Assembly (NCBI RefSeq): GCF_008085905.1
Contig: NZ_VSFF01000012.1
Coordinates: forward strand, 62,001-126,000
Direction: 5' to 3'
DNA: 64,000 nucleotides
DNA from: Actinomadura syzygii
GTDB taxonomy: Bacteria; Actinomycetota; Actinomycetes; Streptosporangiales; Streptosporangiaceae
Below, piece after piece: positions 42,825 to 53,034 of this stretch. The translations under genes were made by a program, and so were the position numbers. Positions within the stretch are counted from its first letter, which is position 1. Each line of letters opens with the position of its first letter. The notes below the pieces were generated by a model. The model made no database searches. It saw only the letters and a program-made list of their open reading frames with translations, and was not told the DNA's origin.

Positions 42825-45725
42825 TCAGTGCGCGATCGCTCCGGTCGTCCAGAGGTCGCCCTCCGGCTGGGCCGTCCGGGCGGACGCGGTCATCAGGCGG
42901 GCCAGCGCGGCACGCGAGCCGATCCCCAGCTTGCGGTAGGTCCTGCTCAGGTGGACGTCGATGGTCCGCGGGCTCAGCGACAGCTCTTCGGCGATCTCCC
43001 GGGTCCGTTTGCCCATTCCGGCCAGCTCGGCGATCTCGCGCTCCCGCGCCGTCAGCAGCGTCAGCCGCTCGTCCACAGGGGCGGCGGGAGGACCCGAGAC
43101 GCGCAGCCGGACGCCGCGGACCAGGGGGTCGATCGCGCGGATCCCGTTGCGGCGGGCGAGTTCCTCGACCAGTGCCAGCGTCGCCCTGACCTCGCCGGCC
43201 CGGCCGTCCGCGGCCAGGCACGCCGCCTTGGCGGTGAGCGCGAGCGCCTGCGCGTGCGCGAGCCCCGCGACGCAGAACAACTGGGCCGCCCGCTCGTACA
43301 GGTGCCGGGCGCCGCGCGGGTCGCCCTCGGCGCGGGCGGCGTGCCCGCGGGCCGCCAGGGCGAACGCCCGGTGCGCCGGCAGGCCGACGGCATCGGCGAT
43401 CTGCTCCGCCTGGCGCGCCCACGCCGCGACCTGCCCGGCCGGTACCGCGGGCTCGGCGCCGTGCCCGCTGAGCGCCGCGGCGGCGCCGGTGAGGGTCTCC
43501 AGGGACGACGAGCGCAGCACCGCCGGGAGCTGCCGCTGGTCGAGACCGCCCACGTCGAGCAGCAACGTGAGGCAGCGTTGCGGGTCGCCGCCCAGGCGGG
43601 CCGCCGTGGCGAGCGCCATCGACGCGAAGGCGCTCCAGTGGAAGTCGTGTCCGTGCAGGATCTCCTCGGCCTGTTCGCCCAGCCTGACGGCTTCCTCGCC
43701 CTCGTCCCGCCAGGCGGCGCTCAGCGCCTGGACGGCGATGGAGAGGCCCTGCGGATGCACTGCGTTGATGCGCTCGGCGATCTCCCGGGCCTCGGCGGCG
43801 AGCCGGCCGCCCTCGCTCGGGCGGCCGGTGATCACGTGTGTCATGGCCGTGCCGAGGAGCAGCACGGACAGGACGTGGACGTGTCCGTACTTGCGGGCTA
43901 TCGCGACGCCCCGCTGGAAATGCCGGCGCGCGTCGCCGAACCGGCCGGTGAGGGCCTCGGCCCAGGCCAGCACCCCCAGGTACTCCGGATGGGTGGCGAG
44001 ATCGGTGTCGGCCAGCCGGTTGGTGAGCGCGGCGCTGTCCGCCAGCACCGCGCAAGCGCCCTCGATGTCCCCGTTGAACGCGTCGCACAGCCCGCTCAAC
44101 GCCAGCGCGCCGGCCTCGGCGACGAGGTCCCGGTGCTCGCGGGCCAGGCGTTTGGTGAGGTTCACGAGGTCGCAGGAGGGCACGTCCCCGTCGAGCGCGC
44201 CGATGACGCCGTGCTCGATGAGCAGGGCGGTCGCCTCGCGCGGCAGGTCGTCGGTGCCGAGCCGCGAGAACTCGCCCGCCAGCAGGGCTCGCGCCTCGGT
44301 GTAGTTCCCCAGCAGGCATTCGATCAACGCGCAGAAGGCCACCGTGTCGACGCGGGGGCCGATCGACTCCTCGGGAAGCAGCCGGAGGGCTTCGTGCAGC
44401 AGGTCGCGGCTCTCCCGCAGCCGTCCGGTGAGGCCGAGGGCCCGGGCGAGCATGAGCATCAGCCCGCCGCGTTCCAGGTCCTCGTCCTCGGGCGTGATGC
44501 GTACGGCGAGGCGCAGCCAGCGCGTCGCGGTGGCGGGGTCCTGGAACAGGACGTCCTCGGCGGCCCGGCGCAGGATCTGCCGGTCGCCGGGTGTCGCCCT
44601 CGCGACGCACCGCTCGATGTGGACGGCGAGCCGCCCGGCCGAGGCCCCGCGCCCGGCGAGGAAGTTCGCCGCCCTTCGGTGCGCTCCGACATGCCACCCC
44701 TGGCCGGAGCGCCTGTAGACGAGCTGCCGGACGATGGGATGACGGAACGAGAAGGAAGAAGAACGTTCCATAGGGCGTAAGAGGTCACGGTGGGTGAGGT
44801 TGGCCAGCGCCGCGTGCGTGTGGTCCAGGTCGGTCTCGGCCACCGCCGCCAGGGTCTCCATGTCCCAGTCCTCGCCGAGCACGGCCGCCGCCGCGACGAT
44901 GAGCGACTCGCACGGGCCGAGCCGCCCGATCTCGTCGAGGATCAACGTCGCGAGCTGCTCGGGGATGTCGCCCTGCGAGCGCATGCCCGCGAGGGCGAGC
45001 AGGTAGAGCGGGGTGCCCTGGCTCTCCTCGTGTATTTCGCCGAGCCGGTGGTCGTCGACGGGAAGGCCGAGGAGGGCGGCGGACTGAGCGCTGGTCAGCG
45101 GAGGAAGTTCGACGCGGCGCACCGTGCCCAGTTCGAAGCCGTGGGCGAGCGCGCCCCGCAGCCGGGCGGACGCCTGCAACGGCCGCTGGGCGATGACGAC
45201 GAGCAGGGGCGCTTCCACGCGGTGCTGGGCGAGCTGTTCGATCAACTCGATGGACGCGTTGTCGGCCCATTGGAAGTCGTCGAGCAGGATGACCAGGCCG
45301 TTCTGGCCCCGGGCGGAGGAGGCCACGCGTTCCGCCAGGCGGCGGACGAACGGCGCGTAGTCGCGGTCCGGGGTCTCGGCGGGCCAGCCCCAATGGTCGG
45401 GGGCGTCGACCGCCAGGTCCCGGCGCTCCGACGGCGAGGCGTCGGGCAGGCCGGGGGCCTCGTCCAGGACCAGGTGCGCGAGCGCGCGCACCAGGGCGTC
45501 GCGGCCCTTCTCGGTGCAGCGCCGACTGAGGACGGTGAGGCCGCGGGTCGTGGCACGGGAGGCGACCTCGGCCAGCAGGCGGGTCTTGCCCATGCCCGGT
45601 TCGGCGACGACCTCGATCAACTGGGCGCGGCCGCGGCCGCCCAGGCGGTCCACGGCGGTCCACAACTCCGCTGATTCGGTACGGCGGACGAGATGAATGT
45701 CGGGAGCACTCCGGGTCTTTGCCAC
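42825..45725 (-). CDS. LAL-family (large ATP-binding LuxR) regulator
   Basis: A 966-aa regulator from GTG 45725, which has AAAGGA upstream (a TTG at 45782 is less likely). The N-terminal STAND-type ATPase has Walker A VAEPGMGKTR and Walker B LVILLDDFQWAD. A long TPR-like helical middle (residues ~370-890) is the sensor. The C-terminal LuxR HTH is TAREREIAELAGMGKRTREI, then LSLSPRTIDVHLSRTYRKLG. LAL proteins are typical pathway-specific activators of macrolide-type PKS clusters, so this is the likely activator of the PKS genes to the right. Confidence 0.93.
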   Translation of the reverse strand: MAKTRSAPDIHLVRRTESAELWTAVDRLGGRGRAQLIEVVAEPGMGKTRLLAEVASRATTRGLTVLSRRCTEKGRDALVRALAHLVLDEAPGLPDASPSERRDLAVDAPDHWGWPAETPDRDYAPFVRRLAERVASSARGQNGLVILLDDFQWADNASIELIEQLAQHRVEAPLLVVIAQRPLQASARLRGALAHGFELGTVRRVELPPLTSAQSAALLGLPVDDHRLGEIHEESQGTPLYLLALAGMRSQGDIPEQLATLILDEIGRLGPCESLIVAAAAVLGEDWDMETLAAVAETDLDHTHAALANLTHRDLLRPMERSSSFSFRHPIVRQLVYRRSGQGWHVGAHRRAANFLAGRGASAGRLAVHIERCVARATPGDRQILRRAAEDVLFQDPATATRWLRLAVRITPEDEDLERGGLMLMLARALGLTGRLRESRDLLHEALRLLPEESIGPRVDTVAFCALIECLLGNYTEARALLAGEFSRLGTDDLPREATALLIEHGVIGALDGDVPSCDLVNLTKRLAREHRDLVAEAGALALSGLCDAFNGDIEGACAVLADSAALTNRLADTDLATHPEYLGVLAWAEALTGRFGDARRHFQRGVAIARKYGHVHVLSVLLLGTAMTHVITGRPSEGGRLAAEAREIAERINAVHPQGLSIAVQALSAAWRDEGEEAVRLGEQAEEILHGHDFHWSAFASMALATAARLGGDPQRCLTLLLDVGGLDQRQLPAVLRSSSLETLTGAAAALSGHGAEPAVPAGQVAAWARQAEQIADAVGLPAHRAFALAARGHAARAEGDPRGARHLYERAAQLFCVAGLAHAQALALTAKAACLAADGRAGEVRATLALVEELARRNGIRAIDPLVRGVRLRVSGPPAAPVDERLTLLTAREREIAELAGMGKRTREIAEELSLSPRTIDVHLSRTYRKLGIGSRAALARLMTASARTAQPEGDLWTTGAIAH

Positions 45726-46239
45726 AGGCGACTGAGTCCTTTCGCCGCACCTCGGCGGGCCGGCCGGGGCCGAAACCGACAATCCTGACCATGGACAGAG
45801 GGCTCAAGGCATGCTGAGTACGCTAACAGATTTAGTGTAAATCCGATAGGTTAAGTAGGATATCATCCTTCATATTGGACGATCAGGCAATTTGCCGCGT
45901 TTCCCCGCCGTTCACCGGCGATAAATACGCTTCGGATGCGCGCGTCCCCCCTCCTGACCTCCGGAGTTCGCGTGTGCGGCCCCTCACCGTCCGCGAGAGA
46001 CTCCTGATTGCCGCTCCGCCGATCGGCCCGACCGTCGAGCCATCCGCTCATGCGCGATGAACACCCATCGGTGCGAGGTAACCCAGAGTGAGCGCGGCTG
46101 GCCTGTTTTGGTCACGCGGGATGCGCGTCGGAGAAGGGCGCCGCGGCCGTGGGCGTCCCCGCGCCGGGGCATAGGCGGCGAACGCCGTCCGGGTACCATG
46201 GAAACGCTGGGAGACGCCTACGTTCACTGGAGGCGGGGG
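45726..46239. other. Divergent promoter region, AT-rich
   Basis: About 514 bases between LAL and TetR genes. The 45815-45900 part is strikingly AT-rich and holds a small palindrome AGGATATCATCCT (45857-45869). It probably contains the LAL promoter. No gene seen. Confidence 0.5.
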
Positions 46240-46893
46240 ATGGGCAGGGCCGCCGCCGTCGGGCACGCCGACGACGCCGCGGGAGCGCCACGGCGACACG
46301 GGGCGGAGCTCCAGCAGGCCATCTTCGACGCGGTCTTCGAGCAGTTGGCCGACGTCGGCTTCACCCGGATGACGATGGACAGCGTCGCCCTCGCCGCCCG
46401 CACCGGCAAGGCCGCGCTGTACCGCCGCTGGAGCAACAAGAAGGAACTCGTCCTCGACGCGCTGAGCAGCGTCCTGCCGTCGCCCTTCGACGTCCCGCAG
46501 GCCGAGACCGTGCGCGACGACCTGGTCGCCCTGCTGTCGTGCGTCAAGCGGGGAGCGGACGCGACCTGCGCGGGAGCTTTCACGGTGGTGGCCGTCGAGG
46601 GCGACCGCGACTTCCGCGCGATCTTCGACCAGCGGGTGCTGCGGCCCTGCAAGGAGCTGATCCTGGAGGCGCTGCGGCGGGGCGCCGAGCGCGGCGAGGT
46701 CCCCGCCCCCATGGTGGACCCGCTGGTCGCCTCGGTCGGCCCCGCCCTGCTGCTCGACCACGTCGTCGCGGGCGGCGGCCGGATCCCGGACGCGCTGGTG
46801 ACCGCGATCGTCGACCGCGTCCTGCTGCCGCTCACGGCCGGGCACGGCGCCGCCTCCGCAACGGCCTCCCCGGCCGGGCCGGTCAGCCCGTGA
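46240..46893 (+). CDS. TetR-family regulator
   Basis: A 217-aa repressor-type protein. The TetR_N HTH is at ~25-70 (AIFDAVFEQLADVGFTRMTM, DSVALAARTGKAALYRRW, KKELVLDAL). A C-terminal all-helical ligand domain follows (LSCVKRGADATCAGAFTVVA, FRAIFDQRVLRPCKELIL). ATG 46240 is chosen because GGAGGCGGGGG directly precedes it. It may control the DHA2 exporter or the ABC operon. It converges on the LLM gene with an 11-base overlap. Confidence 0.9.
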   Translation: MGRAAAVGHADDAAGAPRRHGAELQQAIFDAVFEQLADVGFTRMTMDSVALAARTGKAALYRRWSNKKELVLDALSSVLPSPFDVPQAETVRDDLVALLSCVKRGADATCAGAFTVVAVEGDRDFRAIFDQRVLRPCKELILEALRRGAERGEVPAPMVDPLVASVGPALLLDHVVAGGGRIPDALVTAIVDRVLLPLTAGHGAASATASPAGPVSP

Positions 46894-47920
46894 CGGACAC
46901 GCCGTCCCGCGCCAGGCCGACCGCCTGGGCGAGCAACTCGTAGGAGCGGATACGCGCCTCGTGGTCGGGGATGCCGGTGAGGGCCATCAGCTCGTCCGCC
47001 CCCGTCTCGGCGAGGAACTCCGGCACCTTCTGCGCGAGGGTCTCGGGGCCGCCGATCAGCTGCGGGCCGAGGTACTCGTCGAGCAGCTCCCGGTCGCCCG
47101 TCGTGTAGACGAAGGTGTCGGCCTCCCGCTGGGTGGGCAGCGGGTCGCCGACGGGCACGCCGCGCCGGTGCAGCACGTACGTCAGCCCCATGGGCCCGAT
47201 GAGGCGGTGGGCCTTGGCGTCGTCCTCGCCCGCGACGACCATCGCGCACACGATGGAGTGCGGGCGCCGCAGGTCGGGGGACGGGCGGAAGTGCTCGCGG
47301 TAGGCGCCGATGGACACCGCCGTGAGCTGCGGCCTGATCTGGTGGGCGTAGGCGTAGGGCAGGCCCAGCAGCCCGGCGAGCTGGCCGCTCGCCGGACTGG
47401 AGCCGAGCACCCACACCTGCGGGCGGTGCTCGCCCGCCGGGACGGCGTTGATCAGGCTCTTGGACGGGCTGCCGTCCGGCCCGGCGAAGTACCCGAGCAG
47501 CTCGGAGATCCGCTCGGGGAAGTCGTCGCCGGACGAGGTGCGGTGCAGCGCCCGCGCGGTCAGCGGGTCGGTGCCCGGCGCCCGGCCGAGGCCGAGGTCG
47601 ATCCGCCCGGGGTGGATCGCCTCCAGGGTGCCGAACTGCTCGGCCACCACGAACGGGGCGTGGTTCGGCAGCAGCACCCCTCCCGACCCGACCCGGATCG
47701 TTGAGGTGACCCCGGCGACCGCGGCCGTCATGACGCCCGGGACGGAGGTCGCGAGGCTCGGCGTGTTGTGGTGCTCGGCCATCCAGTACCGCCGGTATCC
47801 GAACCGCTCGACCCGCCGGGCCAGGTCGAGGGTGTTGCGCAGCGCCTCGGTCGCCGTCGACCCGCGCCACACGGGCGCCACGTCGAGCACGGACAGGGGG
47901 ATTCGGCTTGCCTCGGTCAT
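46883..47920 (-). CDS. LLM-class flavin-dependent oxidoreductase
   Basis: A 345-aa luciferase-like TIM-barrel enzyme (MsnO8 subgroup). Motifs are PLSVLDVAPVWRG, YRRYWMAEHHNTPSLATS, TSTIRVGSGGVLLPNHAPF, VVAEQFGTLEAIHPGRIDLG and VWVLGSSPASGQLAGLLGL. It would oxidize a substrate with reduced FMN supplied by a reductase, such as the one at 41890. It lies 22 bases after the ABC ATPase stop and is probably the last gene of the importer operon. Confidence 0.92.
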   Translation of the reverse strand: MTEASRIPLSVLDVAPVWRGSTATEALRNTLDLARRVERFGYRRYWMAEHHNTPSLATSVPGVMTAAVAGVTSTIRVGSGGVLLPNHAPFVVAEQFGTLEAIHPGRIDLGLGRAPGTDPLTARALHRTSSGDDFPERISELLGYFAGPDGSPSKSLINAVPAGEHRPQVWVLGSSPASGQLAGLLGLPYAYAHQIRPQLTAVSIGAYREHFRPSPDLRRPHSIVCAMVVAGEDDAKAHRLIGPMGLTYVLHRRGVPVGDPLPTQREADTFVYTTGDRELLDEYLGPQLIGGPETLAQKVPEFLAETGADELMALTGIPDHEARIRSYELLAQAVGLARDGVSVTG

Positions 47921-47942
47921 GGAGGGCTCCCAATCATGGTCG

Positions 47943-49607
47943 TCAGGAGGGGCTGGGCGAGCTGGTGGCCGCGGGACCGGCGTCCCGCAGTTCGGGCAGG
48001 GCGGACAGCAGTTCCCGGGTGTGCTCGTGCCGGGGGCGGGCGAAGACCTCGGCGGCCTCGCCGGTCTCCACGACGCGGCCGCCCTTCATCACGATGACCC
48101 GGTCGCTGACGTGGTAGATCACGCCGAGGTCGTGCGAGATGAACAGGAGCGCGACCCGCAGGCCGCGCTGCAGGTCGGCGAACAGGTCGAGGATCTGCGC
48201 CTGGACCGACACGTCGAGGGCGGACACCGGTTCGTCGCAGACGATCACGTCGGGTCCGGGCGCGAGCGCTCTCGCGATGGCCACCCGCTGGCGCTGGCCT
48301 CCGGAGAGCTGGGCGGGGCGCCGGTCCAGCAGGGCGCCGTCGAGCCCGACCTGTTCCAGCAGGTCGGCGATCCGGTCCCGGCGGCGGCCCGGGCCGGGCC
48401 GGTCCCGCAGCCCTTCGGCGACGATCCGCTCGACGGTGTAGCGGGGATCGAACGAGGCGAGCGGGTCCTGCTGGACGAACTGGATCCGGTGGCGCAGCGG
48501 GCGGCGGGCCGGTTCGCGCAGCGCCGACCACGGGCGGCCGTGCAGCGCGACGGACCCGGCGTCGGGCTCCAGCAGGCCGAGCACGATCCGGGCGACGGTG
48601 GACTTGCCCGATCCCGACTCCCCGAGGACGCCCAGCGTCTCGCCGGCCTCCAGGGTGAACGAGACGTCCTCGACCGCGGTGCGGCGCCGCCGCCCGACGG
48701 TCCGGAAGGTCTTGGTCAGCCCGGACACCTCCAGGACGCGGCCGCTCGCGACCTCCGGCGGGGGCGCCTTCGCGGGGGTCGCGGGCGGCTCCAGGCTGAG
48801 GCGCGTCCCCTTGGCGTGCGCCGACGGGACGGCGGCCAGCAGCCTGCGGGTGTAGGGGTGCGCCGGCTCGGTGAGGATCCGCTCGGTCGGGCCCGTCTCG
48901 ACGAACACGCCGTCGTGCATGACCGCGATCCGGTCGGCGAGCCGTCCCACCACCGCCAGGTCGTGGCTGATGAGCAGGATCGCCACGCCCTCGGCCTTGC
49001 GGGCGGCCAGCAGGTCCAGGATCCGGGCCTGCACCGTGACGTCCAGCGCCGTGGTGGGCTCGTCGGCGACCAGCAGCCCAGGGCCCGCGGCCAGCGCCGT
49101 CGCGAGCACGGCCCGCTGGCGGAGCCCGCCGGACAGCTGGTGCGCGTACTGCCGGGCGCGCAGGTCCGGCTCGGGGATCCTGGCCAGCCTCAGCAGCTCG
49201 ACGACCCCGGCCCGGACGTCCGCCCGGCGGGCCGGGCGATGGTTGCGCAGTCCTTCGGCGACCTCGGCGCCGACCTTGCGCAGCGGGTCCAGCGCGGACA
49301 GGGCGTCCTGCGGCATGAACCCGATCCGGCCGCCGCGCACCTCGCGCCACCTGCGCTCGCTCAGGCCGAGCAGGTCCTCGCCGTCCAGGGTCAGCCGCCG
49401 GGCCCGGACCCGTGCGCCCGGGCCCGGCAGGCCGATGAGGGTCCGGGCGGTCACGCTCTTGCCGGACCCGGACTCCCCGACGACCGCCAGGCACTCGCCC
49501 GGCGCGACGGTGAAGTCCACCGTCCGCACGGCCTGGACGACGCCTTGAGGGGTGTGGAACGCGACCTGGAGGTCCTCGACGCGGAGCAGGGGCTCAGCGG
49601 ACGACAT
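47943..49607 (-). CDS. Dual ATP-binding protein of a peptide-type ABC importer
   Basis: A 554-aa fusion of DppD- and DppF-like ATPases. The first half has GESGSGKSVT, LSGGLRQR and LLVADEPTTALD; the second half has GESGSGKST, LSGGQRQRVAIA and VIVCDEPVSALD. A Pro-rich linker lies near residue 270-290. It powers uptake of peptides, nickel, glutathione-like or similar solutes. ATG 49607 overlaps the permease stop. Confidence 0.94.
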   Translation of the reverse strand: MSSAEPLLRVEDLQVAFHTPQGVVQAVRTVDFTVAPGECLAVVGESGSGKSVTARTLIGLPGPGARVRARRLTLDGEDLLGLSERRWREVRGGRIGFMPQDALSALDPLRKVGAEVAEGLRNHRPARRADVRAGVVELLRLARIPEPDLRARQYAHQLSGGLRQRAVLATALAAGPGLLVADEPTTALDVTVQARILDLLAARKAEGVAILLISHDLAVVGRLADRIAVMHDGVFVETGPTERILTEPAHPYTRRLLAAVPSAHAKGTRLSLEPPATPAKAPPPEVASGRVLEVSGLTKTFRTVGRRRRTAVEDVSFTLEAGETLGVLGESGSGKSTVARIVLGLLEPDAGSVALHGRPWSALREPARRPLRHRIQFVQQDPLASFDPRYTVERIVAEGLRDRPGPGRRRDRIADLLEQVGLDGALLDRRPAQLSGGQRQRVAIARALAPGPDVIVCDEPVSALDVSVQAQILDLFADLQRGLRVALLFISHDLGVIYHVSDRVIVMKGGRVVETGEAAEVFARPRHEHTRELLSALPELRDAGPAATSSPSPS

Positions 49608-50454
49608 GGCGCCGCCCCTCGAACCTCCGCTGGAGGCCGCGGCCGGCGACGTTGCACGCCACGACGGTCGCCGTCAGCGCCAGGCCGGGGAACACCGCGA
49701 CGGCCCAGTCGGCGGCGAGGAAGCTCCGCCCCTCGGCGAGCATCGCGCCCCACTCGGCCGTCGGCGGCTTCGGCCCGAGCCCGAGGAAGCTCAGCGACGA
49801 GCCGCCGATGATGGCCGCGCCGACCTGGACGGTCGCCAGCACCAGCACGGGCGGCAGCGCGTTCGGCAGCGTGTGCCGCAGGTGGACGTCGAGCGGACGC
49901 CGCCCGAGCGCCCGCGCCGCCTGCACGTAGTCCGACTCGCGGATCACCAGCATCTGGCCGCGGATCAGCCGTGCGAACCCCGGGGCGCTGGACATCCCGA
50001 TGGCGAGCGTCGCGTTGAGCGTGCTGCCCCCGAGCACCGCGACCACGAGCATCGCGAGCAGCAGGCCGGGAAAGGCGAGGAACACGTCGGTGGTCCGCAT
50101 GACCAGCTCGTCGGCGGCCCGTCCGCCGAGCGCGGCCAGGGTGCTGAGGACCGAGCCGGCGACGACCGCGAACGCGGTCGCGCCCAGCCCGATGGTCACC
50201 GACGCGCGCGTCCCGTACACGATCCGGCTGAGGACGTCGCGGCCGAGCTGGTCGGTGCCGAAGGGGTGGCCGGCCCCGGGCCCGGCCAGGGCGTGCGCGG
50301 GATCGACGGCGTTGGGCTCGTGCCCGGCCAGCAGCGACGGCCAGAGCGCGGCGACGGCGACCAGCGCGAGGAACGTCCAGGCCAGCGCGGCCCCGGGCCG
50401 TACGCGGCGGTCACCGGCCCCGGCCAGCCGCTCGGCGCTCGCGACGGCGGTCAC
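49594..50454 (-). CDS. ABC importer permease (DppC-like)
   Basis: A 286-aa permease. It has an N-terminal helix (ALAWTFLALVAVAALW), the DppC-type periplasmic motif HPFGTDQLGRDVLSRIVYG, and the EAA loop (QAARALGRRPLDVHLRHTLP) that contacts the ATPase. GTG 50454 overlaps the upstream permease stop (GTGA). Confidence 0.93.
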   Translation of the reverse strand: MTAVASAERLAGAGDRRVRPGAALAWTFLALVAVAALWPSLLAGHEPNAVDPAHALAGPGAGHPFGTDQLGRDVLSRIVYGTRASVTIGLGATAFAVVAGSVLSTLAALGGRAADELVMRTTDVFLAFPGLLLAMLVVAVLGGSTLNATLAIGMSSAPGFARLIRGQMLVIRESDYVQAARALGRRPLDVHLRHTLPNALPPVLVLATVQVGAAIIGGSSLSFLGLGPKPPTAEWGAMLAEGRSFLAADWAVAVFPGLALTATVVACNVAGRGLQRRFEGRRHVVR

Positions 50455-51410
50455 GGCGCCGCCTCCCGCAGCCGGGGATCGAGGATCCGGTACAGGAGGT
50501 CGACCGCGATGTTGAGCAGGGTGAACGCCGCCGCCGCGAGCACGACGATGCCCGTCACCAGCGGCAGGTCGTGGCCGGAGATGGCGGTGGCCAGCGTCCG
50601 GCCGAGGCCCTGGCGGCTGAACACCGACTCGACGATGACCGCGCCGGTGAGCAGCGTGCCCATCGTCCATCCGGACATCGTCACGATGGGCGTCAGCGCG
50701 TGCCGGAGCGCGTGCCGCAGCCGGACGGCGGTCTCGCCCGACCCGCGGGCCCGGGAGTTGAGCGCGAACGGCTCGTCCAGCGCGCGTTCCAGCCCCTCGC
50801 GGAGCACCTGGGTGTAGGCCCCGGCGATGCCCAGCGCCAGCGTGATCGCGGGCAGCGCCAGGCCGCGCGGGCCGGTGCCGCCGGTGGCCGGGAACAGGTG
50901 GAGCCGGAACGACAGGAACGTCAGCAGCACGATCCCGGTCCAGAAGGACGGGGTGGAGACCGACAGGAGTTCCAGCGCGGCGGAGGCCCGGCGCACCAGC
51001 GGGCGGCGCCCGGCCGTGGCGGTGGCGAGGACCACCGCCGCGCCGAGCGCCAGGACGAACCCCGCGGCGGCCAGCTCCACCGTCGAGCCGAGCTGGGCGG
51101 TGATGACGCGCCAGACCGGCTGGTCGAGCTGGTAGGAGCGGCCGAGGTCGCCGGTGGCGAGGCGGCCGAGGAACCTTGTGTACTGGTCGGCGACCGGCCG
51201 GTCGAAACCCAGGTCGTGCCGGACGTGCGCCACCAGCTCGGGCGGCGGGGACGGATTGTTCAGGACGGCGTAGGTCGGGTCGCCCGGGGTGAGTTGCAGC
51301 GTGGCGAACGTGACCGTGGCCGCGCCGAACACCACGATCACCGACAGCAGGAGCCGGCGCAGCGTCCAGCCGATCAGGCCGTCCGCCGTCCGGCCCTCCG
51401 CTCGCTTCAC
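50451..51410 (-). CDS. ABC importer permease (DppB-like)
   Basis: A 319-aa permease. An N-terminal helix (RRLLLSVIVVFGAATVTF) is followed by LTPGDPTYAVL and HDLGFDRPVADQYTRFLGRL, then the six-helix core with the EAA loop (NSRARGSGETAVRLRHALRH). The GTG 51410 start overlaps the binding-protein stop (GTGA). Co-translated with the neighbouring importer genes. Confidence 0.94.
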   Translation of the reverse strand: MKRAEGRTADGLIGWTLRRLLLSVIVVFGAATVTFATLQLTPGDPTYAVLNNPSPPPELVAHVRHDLGFDRPVADQYTRFLGRLATGDLGRSYQLDQPVWRVITAQLGSTVELAAAGFVLALGAAVVLATATAGRRPLVRRASAALELLSVSTPSFWTGIVLLTFLSFRLHLFPATGGTGPRGLALPAITLALGIAGAYTQVLREGLERALDEPFALNSRARGSGETAVRLRHALRHALTPIVTMSGWTMGTLLTGAVIVESVFSRQGLGRTLATAISGHDLPLVTGIVVLAAAAFTLLNIAVDLLYRILDPRLREAAP

Positions 51411-53023
51411 GCCTTGCCCCCCACCGTCACGTCATAGAAGAGGGGGTAGGCGTTGGGCTCGAAGGCCAGTCCCTTGACCTTGGCGGAGTAGCCGACCAGG
51501 TCGGCCGGGACGTAGCCCGGCAGCGCGAGCGCGTGCTCGGTGACGAACCGCTGCGCCCGCACGTAGGCGGCCACGCGGGCGGCCCGGTCGGCCGAGCTCT
51601 CCGCCTCGTTCAGCCAGCGCTCCAACTGGGGGAACCCGGTGCCGAGGATGGCGCCGCCGCCCTTGGCCGAGCTCTGCCCGCTGGTGAAGAACAGCCGCAG
51701 GATGTCCGGCTCGGCGCGCACGAAGCTGGAGGAGTACAGGTCCAGGTCGCCCTTGACGTACTCGCGGCCGAAGGTGCCCGAGTCCGCCGGAGCCAGGTCG
51801 ATCTTGAACCCGGCCTGCTTGGCCTGCGCCTGGATGCCCTGGGCGACGACCAGGAACTTCGCCAGGAACTGCGGCACGTACGGCCAGCGCAGCTCCAGCG
51901 GCTTGCCGTCCTTGGTGCGGTAGCCCTGCGAGTCGCGGGCGGTCCAGCCCGCCTGGTCGAGCAGCCGCCCGGCGAGCGCCGGGTCGTACTTCCAGGTGCC
52001 GGGCGCCCCGGTGTCGTAGCCCGGCGTCGACGGGCTGAGCACGCTCCACGCCCGCTCGAACTGCCCGAAGTAGGCGGACCTGACCAGGGTGTCGAGGTCG
52101 ACCGAGCGCACCAGCGCGGTGCGCACCCGCTCGTCGGCGAGCGGGCCGCGCGAGGCGTTCAGGAACGTCGTGAACACCACGCCGGGGATGTCGGCGTGCG
52201 CGAGGCGCAGCCCGGAGGACGCCTTGAGGGTCTTCACGTTCACCGGCGGCACGTCGTCGATGGCGTCGACCTGGCCGCTGGCGAGCGCGCCGAACCGGGC
52301 GGCGTCCTCGGTGACGAACTTGACGGTGATCTGGTTCAGCCGCGCGGGCCCGGTGTGCGCGGCGGTCGGCGGCCCCCAGGCGTACTTGGGGTTGCGCTTG
52401 AGGATCAGGCTGACGTTGCGCGTCCAGGCGTCGAGGCGGAACGGGCCCGATCCGACCGGGTGGCCGCAGGCGGCGCCGGGCGCCCGCAGCGACGACGGCG
52501 ACTGGATGCCGAGGTAGGTGGTGCTCAGCGCCTGCAGGAAGGGAGTGCTGCGCCGCTTCAGCCTGATCCGCACCGTGCGGTCGTCCGCGACGGTGGCCTC
52601 GTCGAAGGCGCTGATCAGCCGGGCGGCGTAGATGGACTTGGTCTGCGGGTCGACGATGTGGTCGAGGCTGGCCTTGACCGCGGCGGCGTTCAGCGGCGTC
52701 CCGTCGGAGAACGTGACGCCCTGCCGGAGCGTGAAGGTGTAGGTCTTCCCGTCGGGGGAGACCGTCCACTTCTCGGCGATCCACGGCCGGAACGTCCCGT
52801 CGGGCGCCTGCGCGACCAGCGAGTCGAAGATGTTCCGGCCGATGAGGGCCACCACGTCCTGCGGGCTGACCGCGGGATCCAGGCACTGCGGCACCTGGTC
52901 GGTGGCGAAGGCGAAGGAGCCGCTCTCGGCGGCCTCGCCCGACCCGCAGGCCGAGGCCGCCGGGGACAGGACGGCGGCGGCGCCGAGGACGGCGATGGCG
53001 CGTTTTGCGTGCCCGGGCTTCAT
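51407..53023 (-). CDS. Solute-binding lipoprotein of a peptide-type ABC importer
   Basis: A 538-aa SBP_bac_5 lipoprotein. The signal peptide has a lipobox (LSPAASACG). The mature part has AFATDQVPQCLDPAVSPQD, SPDGKTYTFTLRQGVTFSDG and the family hinge GSGPFRLDAWTRN. It captures the solute outside the cell. ATG 53023 follows CCGGAGGAGCC. It lies 11 bases after a 20-codon ORF. Confidence 0.94.
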   Translation of the reverse strand: MKPGHAKRAIAVLGAAAVLSPAASACGSGEAAESGSFAFATDQVPQCLDPAVSPQDVVALIGRNIFDSLVAQAPDGTFRPWIAEKWTVSPDGKTYTFTLRQGVTFSDGTPLNAAAVKASLDHIVDPQTKSIYAARLISAFDEATVADDRTVRIRLKRRSTPFLQALSTTYLGIQSPSSLRAPGAACGHPVGSGPFRLDAWTRNVSLILKRNPKYAWGPPTAAHTGPARLNQITVKFVTEDAARFGALASGQVDAIDDVPPVNVKTLKASSGLRLAHADIPGVVFTTFLNASRGPLADERVRTALVRSVDLDTLVRSAYFGQFERAWSVLSPSTPGYDTGAPGTWKYDPALAGRLLDQAGWTARDSQGYRTKDGKPLELRWPYVPQFLAKFLVVAQGIQAQAKQAGFKIDLAPADSGTFGREYVKGDLDLYSSSFVRAEPDILRLFFTSGQSSAKGGGAILGTGFPQLERWLNEAESSADRAARVAAYVRAQRFVTEHALALPGYVPADLVGYSAKVKGLAFEPNAYPLFYDVTVGGKA

Positions 53024-53034
53024 GGCTCCTCCGG